Source of the DNA: Microvirga sp. Mcv34
GTDB lineage: Bacteria > Pseudomonadota > Alphaproteobacteria > Rhizobiales > Beijerinckiaceae
Direction of reading: 5' to 3'
DNA: 64,000 nucleotides
Assembly: GCF_024519725.1 (NCBI RefSeq)
Contig: NZ_JALJRK010000004.1
Span: forward strand, 126,770 to 190,769
Part shown: piece by piece, positions 1 to 7,327 of the stretch
How the letters are laid out: each line of letters opens with the position of its first letter
Numbering within the stretch: the first letter of the stretch is position 1
Notes under the pieces: model-generated
What the model saw: the letters and a program-made list of their open reading frames with translations, nothing else
Told to the model about the DNA's origin: nothing
The model's database searches: none
Made by a program: the position numbers and the translations under genes

Positions 1-2
1 AT

Positions 3-40
3 CGCCGCCGTCCGGAGCCTTCGCGCACCGAACGGCGGCG
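3..40. repeat. Inverted repeat / possible hairpin at window edge
   Basis: Nine-base perfect arms (CGCCGCCGT at 3-11, ACGGCGGCG at 32-40) enclose a 20-base loop. There is no T-run on either side, so an intrinsic terminator is not supported. It may be the 3' end structure of a gene outside the window or part of the leader of the next gene. No coding region is visible in bases 1-108. Confidence 0.3.
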
Positions 41-108
41 CCCATACATTTCCCACAAGCCTGAACCGCCGTTGCGGTCGTCGGGCCGATTTGAAAAGAC
101 CCCGATCG

Positions 109-1089
109 ATGCAGATCCTCATTCTCGGGGCGGCCGGAATGGTCGGCCGCAAGCTCACGGAACGCCTGGTCAAGGAAGGCCGACTGGGAGGAGAGGCGAT
201 CACGCGTCTCGTACTGCACGATGTCGTCGAGCCTCCGCGGCCACAGGCGTCCTTTGCCGTCGACACGCTGACGTCCGATTTCTCGCTGCCCGGAGAGGCG
301 GAAAAGCTCGTGGCGAGCCGTCCCGACGTGATCTTCCACCTCGCCGCCATCGTGTCGGGCGAGGCGGAGGCGGATTTCGACAAGGGCTATCGAATCAATC
401 TCGACGGGACACGCTTCCTGTTCGATGCGGTTCGCACCATCGGGGACGGCTACAAGCCACGCCTCGTCTTCACGTCGTCCATCGCGGTGTTCGGGGCACC
501 TTTCCCGGATGCGATCGGGGACGAGTTCTTCCTCACGCCGCTCACGAGCTACGGAGCCCAGAAGGCGATGGGCGAGCTGCTGCTCGCCGATTACACCCGG
601 CGTGGGTTCTTCGACGGCGTCGGGATCCGGCTTCCCACGATCTGCGTCCGTCCGGGCAAGCCCAACAAGGCGGCGTCGGGCTTCTTCTCGAGCATCATCC
701 GCGAGCCGCTCAACGGTCACGAAACCGTCCTGCCGGTTTCGCTGGATGTCCGCCACGCCCATGCCTCGCCACGATCCGCCGTCGGCTTCCTCATCCATGC
801 GGCGAGCATGGACACGTCGAAGATCGGTCCGCGGCGCAACCTGACGATGCCGAGCGTGTCGGTGACCGTCGGCGAGCAGATCGAAGCGCTTCGGCGTGTT
901 GCCGGCGAGCAGGCCGTCGCCCGCATCCGCCACGAACTCGATCCGACCATCATCCGTTTCGTAGAAGGATGGCCCCGCCGTTTCGATGCAAGCCGCGCCG
1001 AAAGCCTGGGCTTCCACGCGGAGTCCAGCTTCGACGAGATCATCTCCATCTATGTCGAGGACGAACTCGGCGGCGTCGTTCCGACCTGA
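109..1089 (+). CDS. denD: NAD-dependent epimerase/dehydratase, D-erythronate dehydrogenase-like
   Basis: This is an extended short-chain dehydrogenase of about 326 aa. The N-terminal Rossmann motif is GAAGMVGR (residues about 8-15). An active-site Ser lies in FTSSIAVFG and a catalytic YGAQK (Tyr-x-x-x-Lys) follows, as in NAD-dependent sugar epimerases. The RLPTICVRPGKPNKAASGF segment and overall layout match the DenD family, which oxidises D-erythronate to 2-keto-D-erythronate. The substrate is inferred from family resemblance only, because no other denD-pathway gene (isomerase, kinase) is nearby. A TTG codon 18 bases upstream is in frame, but the ATG immediately before the Rossmann strand is the conventional start. 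Confidence 0.75.
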   Translation: MQILILGAAGMVGRKLTERLVKEGRLGGEAITRLVLHDVVEPPRPQASFAVDTLTSDFSLPGEAEKLVASRPDVIFHLAAIVSGEAEADFDKGYRINLDGTRFLFDAVRTIGDGYKPRLVFTSSIAVFGAPFPDAIGDEFFLTPLTSYGAQKAMGELLLADYTRRGFFDGVGIRLPTICVRPGKPNKAASGFFSSIIREPLNGHETVLPVSLDVRHAHASPRSAVGFLIHAASMDTSKIGPRRNLTMPSVSVTVGEQIEALRRVAGEQAVARIRHELDPTIIRFVEGWPRRFDASRAESLGFHAESSFDEIISIYVEDELGGVVPT

Positions 1090-1108
1090 CCGGGATCCGG
1101 ATAGGAAC

Positions 1109-1474
1109 TTAGCTTCGGGGGCGCTCCGGGAAGAACCGTTGCCTGAGCGACGCCCATTTCTGGATCGCCCAGAGGGTGAACCGGCCTATGGGTCTCTGCA
1201 GGATGGGGACGTCCCGGGCGATCAGCAGAAGACCCAAAGGCAACATCCAGATCCCAAGGAAGGGCAGGATCGAGAAGATTCCCCCCAGGATGAGAAGCAG
1301 GCCTGCGGGGATCCTGATCCACCGCGAGTTCGGGTGGCGAAGGCTGCGAAGCACGCGGGCAACCTTGCCCGGCACCTCATGCTCCAGGCGCTTGAACGCC
1401 TGCCTCAAGACGGCTCGTCCGCTTTGGTGTCCCATAACCTTCGAAGTATCCGCCACCGAGAGGGGTTCCCTCAT
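1109..1474 (-). CDS. Small membrane protein of unknown function
   Basis: About 121 aa. A basic, soluble N-terminal half is followed by two hydrophobic stretches (IPAGLLLILGGIFSILPFLG and IWMLPLGLLLIARDVP) that could form a helical hairpin in the inner membrane. The tail is amphipathic and ends RQRFFPERPRS. I do not recognise a named family, although short proteins with this PAGLLLILGG...LPLGLLLIA core occur in alphaproteobacteria. The start is uncertain: a GTG 33 bases further upstream and an ATG 39 bases downstream are also in frame, and none has a strong ribosome-binding site. It converges with the preceding dehydrogenase, with a 19-base gap. Confidence 0.6.
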   Translation of the reverse strand: MREPLSVADTSKVMGHQSGRAVLRQAFKRLEHEVPGKVARVLRSLRHPNSRWIRIPAGLLLILGGIFSILPFLGIWMLPLGLLLIARDVPILQRPIGRFTLWAIQKWASLRQRFFPERPRS

Positions 1475-1535
1475 GATGTGCCGTTGCGTACGCGGGACCG
1501 TGAACACGGGCTGAAGGCCGCCCTTTCCGCCGGAT

Positions 1536-1835
1536 CTAGCAGGTAAAGCCCGCGAGGGCTTCGGCCACCGCCTGTGTGCCCTTTTCCCGGACCCGCATGA
1601 TCCGAAGGGTCCGTTCTTTCTGCTCGAGGCGGTAGAGATAGGGGTCGAATTCCAGCGGGAGCGCGGGATCGCCCAGATAGCGCGGCTTGTCGGCCAACTC
1701 GTAATAATCAGCCCTCAGCAGCCGTCCGAGATGCTCCTGGACCGAGTGGGGGAGAGGCGGCACGTTATGGCGGACGGGCAGCGCCATGGAAGACGATTGG
1801 GCGAAATTGGGATCATTTACAATGTTATCAAGCAT
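1536..1835 (-). CDS. Conserved hypothetical small protein
   Basis: About 99 aa and soluble, with no signal peptide or membrane segment. It has a proline-rich N-terminus (ALPVRHNVPPLPHSVQEHLG), then an acidic and aromatic middle (YYELADKPRYLGDP...FDPYLYRLEQ) and a helical end. I do not recognise the family. The ATG at 1835 is preferred over a start 45 bases upstream because the upstream part lies inside an inverted repeat and has no protein-like character. It is divergent from the globin-coupled transducer, and the shared intergenic region is rich in dyad symmetry. Confidence 0.6.
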   Translation of the reverse strand: MLDNIVNDPNFAQSSSMALPVRHNVPPLPHSVQEHLGRLLRADYYELADKPRYLGDPALPLEFDPYLYRLEQKERTLRIMRVREKGTQAVAEALAGFTC

Positions 1836-1843
1836 CGTTGAGC

Positions 1844-1893
1844 CCCGTGAAACTGCGTAGGTTAACGCGTGGGTTACCATCGGGTTTCACGGG
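1844..1893. repeat. Inverted repeat upstream of the small protein gene
   Basis: Ten-base perfect arms (CCCGTGAAAC at 1844-1853 and GTTTCACGGG at 1884-1893) flank 30 bases. The inner arm ends 9 bases from the start codon of the leftward gene, so it could be an operator or a leader-RNA structure. It lies beside a second, stronger inverted repeat. Confidence 0.45.
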
Positions 1894-1911
1894 CAGGTGG
1901 TGCAAACTGCC

Positions 1912-1951
1912 GCAGGCTTGGCCGAGCGGAGCAAGCTTCGGCCAAGCCTGC
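1912..1951. repeat. Strong 14-bp inverted repeat in divergent intergenic region
   Basis: Perfect 14-base arms (GCAGGCTTGGCCGA at 1912-1925; TCGGCCAAGCCTGC at 1938-1951) enclose a 12-base loop. Neither strand has a T-run after it, so a terminator is unlikely. It may be a regulatory dyad for the chemotaxis gene, whose start is 41 bases away, or a REP-type element. Confidence 0.55.
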
Positions 1952-1992
1952 AGCATTAGATCTGCCCGAAAGACGTGGCTTGAGGAAAAATT

Positions 1993-3327
1993 TTGCAAAA
2001 CGACCTTTTTCTTGCCGAGCGGCTGGCATTCCTGGGCATCGATGACGACGTCTGCCGGGAGCTTCGCGGGGTCTGGCAGGACATCTCCCCCGAATTGCCG
2101 AAGATCCTCGAACGCTTCTACGCCCACATGCATCGGCAGCCGCAGCTGTCCCGGCTGATCGGCACGCAGCAATCCCGGCTCGTCTCCGCCCAGATGCAAC
2201 ATTGGGGCAGGCTCTTCAGCGGCGCTTTCGACGATGCCTATGTGGAGGGGATCCGCCGCATCGGTCTCATCCATAACAAGATCGGCCTCGAGCCGCGCTG
2301 GTACATCGGAGGCTATGCCTTCATCCTCAACGAGCTGATCCGTGTCCTGTCCAGGAAGCATCGTTTCAGCGCAGGGGCGCTGGCCCGCAAGCTGGCGGCG
2401 GTGAACCAGGCGGTCATGCTCGACATGGACTTCGCCATCTCCGTGTACCAGGACGCCTTCGTTCAGGATCGTCAGAGGAAAGGGGAGGACTTGTCGCTGG
2501 CCGTCGCATCCTTCTCCGATGCCGTCCAGGAGAGTCTGGAGATCTCCGGGCAGGCGAGCAGCGCTCTCTCCGAAAGCGCTACGGTTCTCGACGAGGCGAC
2601 CGGAAGCGCCCGGAGCCTGGCCGTTCAGGTCACGACGGCGGCCGAGCAGACCGCATCCAACATGCAATCGGGGGCGGCGGCCACGGAGCAGCTCGCATCC
2701 TCCGTCCGCGAGATCGGTCAGCAGGCCAGCCGCTCGGCCGATGTGGCGCGCCATGCCCTGGAGAGCTCCCAGCGGACGAAGGAAACCGTCAATGGCCTGG
2801 CCGAGCAGGCGAAGGAAATCGGCGACGTCGTCGACCTGATCGAGCGGATTGCGGCGCAAACCAACCTGCTCGCCCTGAACGCCACCATCGAGGCGGCCCG
2901 CGCGGGGGAGATGGGGAAGGGCTTCGCCGTCGTGGCCCAGGAGGTCAAGACCCTCGCCAACCAGACCGCCCGGGCGACGACGGAGATCGGCTCGCGCATC
3001 GGTGCGATTCAGGAGGCGACGCAGCGCAGCGTGTCCGACATCGACAATATCGGCCGCATCATGGAAGAGCTGAGCGGCATAGCCACGGCCATTGCGGCCG
3101 CCGTCGAGGAGCAGGCAGCAGTCACGTCGGAAATTTCCGTCAACGTCAACCAGACGACAGACCATACGCATGCGGTCGTGAGGAGCATCGAGGCGCTGAC
3201 CGGGTCGACGGCCTCAGCGGCCGCTGCCGCGCAGGACGTGTCCAGCGCCAAGCACACCTTGGACCAGCAGCTTCAACGCCTGAGACAGGACATCGACCGG
3301 TTTCTCGCAACCGCCAGGGCCGCCTGA
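1993..3327 (+). CDS. Globin-coupled methyl-accepting chemotaxis protein (soluble aerotaxis-type transducer)
   Basis: 444 aa with two parts. Residues about 1-160 form a protoglobin/sensor-globin domain. The [18 protein letters not shown] segment places the probable proximal haem ligand at His94. Residues about 180-440 are the coiled-coil signalling domain, with the conserved hairpin tip around 290-320 ([16 protein letters not shown], then [15 protein letters not shown]) that docks CheA/CheW. There is no transmembrane segment or HAMP domain, so it should act in the cytoplasm, like HemAT. By family it senses O2 (or another haem ligand) and signals to the flagellar motor or a Che-like pathway. 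No che genes are present here. The start is TTG, supported by the upstream TGAGGAAA ribosome-binding site; no suitable ATG is near. Confidence 0.88.
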   Translation: MQNDLFLAERLAFLGIDDDVCRELRGVWQDISPELPKILERFYAHMHRQPQLSRLIGTQQSRLVSAQMQHWGRLFSGAFDDAYVEGIRRIGLIHNKIGLEPRWYIGGYAFILNELIRVLSRKHRFSAGALARKLAAVNQAVMLDMDFAISVYQDAFVQDRQRKGEDLSLAVASFSDAVQESLEISGQASSALSESATVLDEATGSARSLAVQVTTAAEQTASNMQSGAAATEQLASSVREIGQQASRSADVARHALESSQRTKETVNGLAEQAKEIGDVVDLIERIAAQTNLLALNATIEAARAGEMGKGFAVVAQEVKTLANQTARATTEIGSRIGAIQEATQRSVSDIDNIGRIMEELSGIATAIAAAVEEQAAVTSEISVNVNQTTDHTHAVVRSIEALTGSTASAAAAAQDVSSAKHTLDQQLQRLRQDIDRFLATARAA

Positions 3328-3349
3328 CACCTGCGCGACTGACCGCGGC

Positions 3350-3400
3350 GATTTGTGGCCGAATCGTGTCTTTTTGGGTACAGACACGAGTCCGCAAATC
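3350..3400 (+). other. Extended stem-loop downstream of the transducer gene
   Basis: An outer GATTTG(T)GG/CC(G)CAAATC stem (3350-3358 with 3392-3400) and a perfect inner 8-base stem (TCGTGTCT at 3364-3371, AGACACGA at 3382-3389) close a 10-base loop. It begins 22 bases after the stop codon of the chemotaxis gene. No T-run follows, so it is either an mRNA 3'-end structure or the leader of the next small gene. Confidence 0.4.
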
Positions 3401-3481
3401 AGACACCTTGCCGACAGTTGCCGCCGGATTTGCCTCTGGCGCAGCTGCCGGAGCCGCGAGGGCTCCTGTGTGGGGGCACAG

Positions 3482-3694
3482 GTGGATCAGACGGACCAGG
3501 AAATCGAGCAGATCGCTCGCGCATTCTTTATCGCACGGCATGAAGGCGGAATCTGGGAGACCGCATCGCGGCTCCTGCAACACGAATTCCGGCTCTATGC
3601 CCGGCAGGCCCTGAGCATGCTGGAGAAGAGGCAAGAACAGATCTGGAGCGAGGCTCCCATCATGGCCTCGGCGGACGTTCTCGAAGCGGCCTAG
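3482..3694 (+). CDS. Hypothetical 70-aa protein
   Basis: A short, helical, charged protein (starts VDQTDQEIEQIARAFFIARH, ends IMASADVLEAA) with no membrane segment or recognisable domain. The reading frame stays open further upstream, but that part is Cys/Arg-rich and unlike a protein. The GTG start is chosen because it follows GGGGGCACA, a reasonable ribosome-binding site. Function unknown, and existence moderately likely on composition alone. Confidence 0.45.
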   Translation: MDQTDQEIEQIARAFFIARHEGGIWETASRLLQHEFRLYARQALSMLEKRQEQIWSEAPIMASADVLEAA

Positions 3695-3884
3695 AGCTGT
3701 GCCGCCTTCCTCGACAGTGAAACGGATCCCCTTCACCGAAAATGCTCTGGCGAACCGTCGCCTCCGAGATTCCCGGATGGCGCACGTCAGATGGGCCTGA
3801 TGCTCTCTCACATCACGGCTTTTTGTGCGTCAAATGGGGGAGGCCCGTTGAAGGCGCCGCAGGCGCCGCCATTTTTACAGGGTG

Positions 3885-3906
3885 CAGACCCTCTGCAGAG
3901 GGTCTG
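3885..3906. promoter_or_regulatory. 22-bp perfect palindrome just upstream of the HtrA-like gene
   Basis: CAGACCCTC-TGCA-GAGGGTCTG is a perfect dyad ending 11 bases before the ATG, and its right arm abuts the GGGGA ribosome-binding site. As DNA it could be an operator. As RNA it is a 9-bp stem with a TGCA tetraloop that could limit ribosome access. A GC-rich repeat (GGCGCC-GCA-GGCGCC) lies about 20 bases upstream of it. Confidence 0.5.
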
Positions 3907-3917
3907 GGGAGCTTTGC

Positions 3918-4898
3918 ATGCAATCACCCGACGAATGGGAAATCCCTCCAGAATACCAACCCGATCCGAAAACGCTCGGTTATGATCTCAAGGATGCTCT
4001 GGCGGCCGTCGTTTCACTGAGGGCGCGCGTTCCCGATGATGCTTTCACGGCGGAAACCCTCGGGACGGAGCGCGCCGGGCAGGGCGTCGTCATTCGGGAT
4101 GACGGCCTTGTCGTCACCATCGGCTATCTGATCGCCGAGGCCGAGGAGGTCTGGCTCACCACTAACAAGGGACGGGTCGTTCGGGCCGATGTGCTCGCCT
4201 ACGATTACGAGAGCGGCTTCGGATTGGTGCAGGCGCTGGAGCCACTCGGGGTGCCGGTGCTGGCGCTGGGTGACTCACGTCATCTGAAGCCTGGGGATCA
4301 GGTGGTCATCGGCGGGAGCGGAGGGCCGAGCCATTCCCTCGCGGCGCAGGTAGTCGCCTGCCAGGAATTCGCCGGATACTGGGAATATCTCATCGATCCG
4401 GCCATCTTCACCGCGCCGGCCCATCCCAATTGGGGCGGCACGGCGCTGATCGGCCCCCGGGGCGACTTGGTCGGGATCGGCTCGCTCCAGCTCCAGCATC
4501 AGGCCTCCGGCGGCGCCGTGGTGCCTCTCAACATGAGCGTACCGATCGATCTTCTGAAGCCGATCCTGGACGATCTTCTGACCCTCGGGCGAACCAAGAG
4601 CAAGCCGCGACCTTGGCTTGGATTCTATGTCGCGGAGGCCGAGGACGATCAGATCACGGTCATCGGTCTCGCCGGCGACGCGCCGGCGCAGCGGGCAGGC
4701 TTGAGGGCCGGAGATCAGATCCACGCGGTGGCCGGCCAAACGGTAACCTCGCTGGCGGAGTTCTACCGCGCGATCTGGGCCCTGGGGGCTGCAGGCGTTG
4801 ATGTCCCGCTCACGCTCGAGCGGGAAGGGGACACGTTCGACGTGACGGTCCGGTCCGCCGACCGGGGGCGTTTCATGAAGGGACCGCGCCTACAGTGA
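3918..4898 (+). CDS. HtrA/DegP-like PDZ protein, predicted catalytically dead
   Basis: 326 aa, with a trypsin-fold region (about 25-220) followed by one PDZ domain (about 230-320, with the GLRAGDQIHAVAGQ core). Aligned by eye with HtrA, the His motif (T-N-N-H-V-V) reads TIGYLI, giving Tyr70. The Asp motif reads YESGFGLV, giving Gly100. The Ser motif GNSGG reads PNWGG, giving Trp172. All three triad positions are therefore substituted while the fold scaffold remains, so a chaperone, scaffold or peptide-binding role is more likely than proteolysis (inference). No signal peptide is visible, so it may be cytoplasmic. Start: ATG at 3918 with GGGGA 8 bases upstream. A weak hairpin (CCGGGC/GCCCGG, 4903-4926) follows the stop. 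Confidence 0.75.
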   Translation: MQSPDEWEIPPEYQPDPKTLGYDLKDALAAVVSLRARVPDDAFTAETLGTERAGQGVVIRDDGLVVTIGYLIAEAEEVWLTTNKGRVVRADVLAYDYESGFGLVQALEPLGVPVLALGDSRHLKPGDQVVIGGSGGPSHSLAAQVVACQEFAGYWEYLIDPAIFTAPAHPNWGGTALIGPRGDLVGIGSLQLQHQASGGAVVPLNMSVPIDLLKPILDDLLTLGRTKSKPRPWLGFYVAEAEDDQITVIGLAGDAPAQRAGLRAGDQIHAVAGQTVTSLAEFYRAIWALGAAGVDVPLTLEREGDTFDVTVRSADRGRFMKGPRLQ

Positions 4899-4994
4899 TC
4901 GTCCGGGCGCCACGGCATCTGCCCGGCGCTGAACCGCTCTCACGAGCCTTTAAGCCATCTTCGAGCGACGATCGCCCTATGCGGAGATTGAGAC

Positions 4995-5831
4995 ATGGAC
5001 CTTGAAGTGATGCTGCCGGGCGGCGAATCCGTTCCGTCTCTCGGGCAGGGAACCTGGCAGATGGCGGAGACGGGAAGCCGCCGGGCGCGGGAGATCGATG
5101 CGCTCCGCCTCGGCGTCGAGCTCGGCATGACGCTTATCGACACGGCCGAGATGTACGGTGAGGGCGCCGCGGAACAGCTCGTCGCAGAGGCGCTCGCCGG
5201 ACAGCGGGATCGGCTCTTCCTCGTCAGCAAGGTCTATCCCCACAATGCGAGCCGCCAGGGCGTGGTGCAGGCCTGCGAGCGCAGCCTGAGGCGTTTGAAG
5301 ACGGATCGGCTCGATCTCTACCTCCTGCATTGGCGCGGCGGCGTGCCGCTCGCGGAAACCGTTGCCGGTTTCGAGGACCTGCGCCGTGCCGGCAAGATCC
5401 GGCACTGGGGCGTCAGCAACTTCGACACCGACGACATGAAGGAGCTGCTTAGGATTCCTCAAGGGACGAACTGCGCGACCAATCAGGTGCTCTACAACGT
5501 GAACCGGAGAGGACCGGAATTCGATCTCATACCCTGGATGCAGAACCATCGCATCCCGCTCATGGCCTACAGTCCGATCGAACAGGGCAGGCTCCCGGCG
5601 AGCGGCATCCTGGAGAGCATCGGACGGAAACATGGAGCGAGCCCGTTCCAGATTGCCCTGGCTTGGCTCCTTCACCAGCCCGGCATGATCGCGATCCCGA
5701 AGGCCTCGAGCGCGGAGCATGTGCGGGACAACCATCGAGCGCTTGAGATCCGGCTGGATAGCGACGATCTTGAGGCCATCGATTCAGAGTTTCCACCGCC
5801 CCGGCGCAAGCGCCCGCTCGAAATGATCTGA
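4995..5831 (+). CDS. Aldo/keto reductase
   Basis: 278 aa, the full TIM-barrel length for the AKR superfamily. The catalytic tetrad is visible as Asp49 (TLIDTAEMY), Tyr54, Lys79 (LVSKVYP) and His112 (YLLHWRG). NADPH-binding elements appear late (AIPKASSAEHVRDN). It should reduce aldehydes or ketones with NADPH in the cytosol, but the substrate is not deducible. It sits 33 bases before the inositol-monophosphatase-family gene in the same direction and may be co-transcribed with it. Confidence 0.85.
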   Translation: MDLEVMLPGGESVPSLGQGTWQMAETGSRRAREIDALRLGVELGMTLIDTAEMYGEGAAEQLVAEALAGQRDRLFLVSKVYPHNASRQGVVQACERSLRRLKTDRLDLYLLHWRGGVPLAETVAGFEDLRRAGKIRHWGVSNFDTDDMKELLRIPQGTNCATNQVLYNVNRRGPEFDLIPWMQNHRIPLMAYSPIEQGRLPASGILESIGRKHGASPFQIALAWLLHQPGMIAIPKASSAEHVRDNHRALEIRLDSDDLEAIDSEFPPPRRKRPLEMI

Positions 5832-5864
5832 CCCTTTACCGCGAAAGCAGGATACGACAAGCTC

Positions 5865-6695
5865 ATGACCTTCACCAGAGCCGATGCACTCGCCGTTGCG
5901 GAGATCCTCAGGACCACGGCTCAAGCCGAGATCCTGCCGCGGTTCCGCAACCTGTCGGACGACGCGATCCGGACGAAAACCTCGCAGCTCGATCTTGTGA
6001 CTGATGCGGACGAGGCCGCCGAGCGCGTCATCGAGGCCGAGCTCCTGCGCCGCTTTCCGGGAGCGCTCGTCGTCGGCGAGGAGGGCGTCAGCCGGGATGC
6101 GCGCCTGCTCGATGGCCTCGGCCAGGCCGATCTCGCCTTCGTTCTCGATCCGGTCGACGGCACCTTGAACTTCGCCTCGGGGCTTCCGCTCTTCGGCGTG
6201 ATGGCGGCGGTTCTGGTCAGGGGCGAGATCGTCGGCGGTGTGATCCTGGACCCGATTTCAGACGACTGGGCCGTGGCCGTCCGCGGTGAGGGCGCATGGA
6301 TCCAGCGCACCGACGGCAGCACGAGCTCGCTCCAGGTTGCGGCGAAGGCGCCCCTGTCGCAGATGGCGGGCAACGTGTCATGGCGCTACCTGCCGGAAGA
6401 CCTTCGTCCCGTGGTGACGGGCAACCTTCCCAAAGTCGCCATGGCGGCGGACCTGCGCTGCGCGGCGCATACCTACCGCCAGACGGCAGCCGGGCACATG
6501 CATTTCTCGTTCTCGTCGAGCGTGATGCCCTGGGATCACGCGGCCGGCTGGCTGATCCACCGCGAGGCTGGCGGGTACACGGCGCATTTCGACGGCTCGC
6601 CGTATCGCCCCGTCAATCGCGGCGGCGGCCTCATCAGCGCGCCGGACAAGGAGAGCTGGCAGGCGTTGCGCGACGCGCTGCTGCCTCAGGCCTGA
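5865..6695 (+). CDS. Inositol monophosphatase family phosphatase
   Basis: 276 aa with the Mg-dependent sugar/inositol phosphatase signature: GEEG at 71-74, DPVDGTLNF at 95-103 and the WDHAAG motif at 223-228. Members hydrolyse myo-inositol-1-phosphate, histidinol phosphate or similar monoesters. The substrate cannot be assigned from sequence, and there are no inositol or histidine genes nearby. Its 3' end overlaps the converging regulator gene by 10 bases. Confidence 0.82.
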   Translation: MTFTRADALAVAEILRTTAQAEILPRFRNLSDDAIRTKTSQLDLVTDADEAAERVIEAELLRRFPGALVVGEEGVSRDARLLDGLGQADLAFVLDPVDGTLNFASGLPLFGVMAAVLVRGEIVGGVILDPISDDWAVAVRGEGAWIQRTDGSTSSLQVAAKAPLSQMAGNVSWRYLPEDLRPVVTGNLPKVAMAADLRCAAHTYRQTAAGHMHFSFSSSVMPWDHAAGWLIHREAGGYTAHFDGSPYRPVNRGGGLISAPDKESWQALRDALLPQA

Positions 6696-7327
6696 TCCTT
6701 CTTGAGGTAGTTGTACACCGTCGCCCGTCCCAGTCCCAGCACGCGCGAAATATAGGCGGCGGCATTACGCCCGCCGAAGGCGCCGTCCCCGGCGAGATCC
6801 GTGACGAGCTGCTGCTTCTGCGCGCGGCTCATCTCGGCGATGGTCAGGCCGCGCTCGCGGGTCCAGGACTGGATGTATTCGTTGATGCGCTCGTGCCAGT
6901 CTTCCTTGAACAGCGAAGCAGGCTTCTCCGGCGATTGCGGCACGGCGACGAGCGCGGTCAGCGTCTGCATGACGGCATGGAAGTGCGACACGTCCACATT
7001 GATGCAGAGAATGCCGATGGCTTTCTCGGGCGTGCGCAGGACGGCGCTGACCGACTTGATGCGCCGACCGTCCCAGTTCACCTTCTCATAGGGCCCGATG
7101 ATGATGTCGGACGGCTTGAAATCTATCTCGTGCAGAAGGGACGGCTCGCCGAGTTCGCGCTTGGAGAAGGGATTGGAGAGATGCACCACGGTCTCGGTGG
7201 CGAGATCGTGGAGCACCACTTCCGCGTAGGGCTGGAACAGCAGCGCAATGGCGTCGCAGACGGGCGCATAGCTCGCGAGTTCAGGCGAGAGCGCCGTCTT
7301 CACACGCGTTTTGCGCGTCCGGTTCAT
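6686..7327 (-). CDS. YheO/DauR-type transcriptional regulator (PAS-like + HTH)
   Basis: 213 aa. The N-terminal half (about 20-125) is a YheO-like PAS domain (FQPYAEVVLHDLATETVVHL, then GILCINVDVS). The C-terminal 50 residues form a helix-turn-helix (FGGRNAAAYISRVLGLGRAT, VYNYLKK). The closest characterised relative I know of is DauR, the repressor of D-arginine catabolism, and family members usually control an adjacent amino-acid gene set. Its start codon overlaps the end of the aminotransferase gene by 4 bases (ATGA), so the two are translationally coupled. The likely target is the divergent promoter region upstream of both aminotransferases (inference). Confidence 0.8.
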   Translation of the reverse strand: MNRTRKTRVKTALSPELASYAPVCDAIALLFQPYAEVVLHDLATETVVHLSNPFSKRELGEPSLLHEIDFKPSDIIIGPYEKVNWDGRRIKSVSAVLRTPEKAIGILCINVDVSHFHAVMQTLTALVAVPQSPEKPASLFKEDWHERINEYIQSWTRERGLTIAEMSRAQKQQLVTDLAGDGAFGGRNAAAYISRVLGLGRATVYNYLKKDQA

